A stretch of DNA of 5,444 nt from Armatimonadota bacterium (GTDB lineage Bacteria; Armatimonadota; Zipacnadia; Zipacnadales; FEN-943). Below are positions 5,345 through 5,444 of this stretch, in pieces. The notes under the pieces were generated by a model. It saw nothing but the letters and a program-made list of their open reading frames with translations, was not told the origin of the DNA and did not search any database. A program made the position numbers and the translations under genes. Within the stretch, counting starts at the first letter, position 1; every line of letters starts with the position of its first letter. Where the stretch lies: contig JANZZA010000627.1 of the NCBI GenBank assembly GCA_026419655.1, positions 1 to 5,444 on the forward strand, written 5' to 3'.

Positions 5345-5444
5345 ATGGACACCAGCGGGGTAATTGTCCCGCGGCGGACAGTCGTACTGCGTCACCGCGC
5401 AGCAGACCTGAGTTTTTCCATCGTGGCCAGGTGGTGGGGCGATG
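5345..5444 (+). CDS. Possible N-terminal end of a gene running off the right edge
   Basis: From ATG 5345 the frame stays open to the window end, giving 33 residues that begin MDTSGVIVPRRTVVLRHRAA and end near ARWWGD. A stop at 5327-5329 limits upstream extension. No clear ribosome binding site precedes it and I do not recognise the sequence. One hundred open bases are weak evidence, so this is only a pointer to check the adjoining sequence. Confidence 0.15.
   Translation, partial: MDTSGVIVPRRTVVLRHRAADLSFSIVARWWGD

Larger units (their letters stand above)
4753..5444. other. Gene-poor stretch at the right edge
   Basis: No convincing gene lies here. Open frames exist on both strands: a minus frame with no stop from the window end to 5028 is rich in Arg, Trp and His and unlike protein. 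Plus frames near 5200-5325 give short protein-like runs in different frames (for example AMFYKVSLPNARYQ, and CEDLRAMREALCATNA before a stop at 5323-5325), as a decayed gene might. Small arms GGCGC/GCGCC (5243-5260) and GCGGG/CCCGC (5355-5372) are present. TTGACG at 5058-5063 resembles a -35 box but has only a poor -10 partner. Confidence 0.5.

Noticed and set aside
5028..5444. Minus-strand frame open from the window edge to 5028
   Set aside because: The translation is dominated by Arg, Trp, His and Gly with no recognisable domain, and the perfect hairpin at 5109-5131 falls inside it. Most likely chance openness.

Overview
This 5.4 kb window of moderately GC-rich bacterial DNA carries three well-supported genes, the tail of a fourth, and two long gene-poor stretches. 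A radical-SAM sulfatase maturase and a secreted GH123-like glycosidase point to an anaerobic or microaerophilic glycan degrader. Lentisphaerae, Verrucomicrobia or Planctomycetes would fit. This taxonomic guess rests on gene content only; there is no phylogenetic marker here.

Layout. Positions 3-89 (+) hold the last 28 codons of an unidentified gene. Positions 173-1300 (+) encode an M20-family PepT-like metallopeptidase with a full set of metal ligands. A strong hairpin at 1332-1365 follows it and opens a gene-free stretch of about 500 bases that is rich in inverted repeats. Positions 1798-3033 (+) encode an anaerobic sulfatase-maturating enzyme (anSME) with all eleven expected cluster cysteines and an added C-terminal SEC-C zinc motif. 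Its start is unusual: the only conventional start is a GTG with no clear ribosome binding site, while a strong Shine-Dalgarno lies 7 bases before an in-frame ACG at 1756. Converging on it, 4692-3157 (-) encodes an exported, probably lipid-anchored GH123/DUF4091-type glycoside hydrolase. A stem-loop at the convergent junction, 3141-3175, could terminate both genes. Positions 4753-5444 have no convincing gene. They contain a sigma-54-like promoter candidate for the glycosidase, a perfect 9-bp hairpin, and low-confidence open frames.

How they may work together (inference). The maturase would convert a Cys or Ser in anaerobic sulfatases to formylglycine in the cytoplasm. The GH123-like enzyme would act on N-acetylgalactosamine-type glycans outside the cytoplasm. 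Both fit a lifestyle built on sulfated host, algal or extracellular glycans. The window contains no sulfatase, and the two genes are on opposite strands, so a shared pathway is suggested rather than shown. The peptidase appears to be a separate cytosolic housekeeping or peptide-scavenging function. I see no CRISPR array, tRNA, rRNA, insertion sequence or phage gene.
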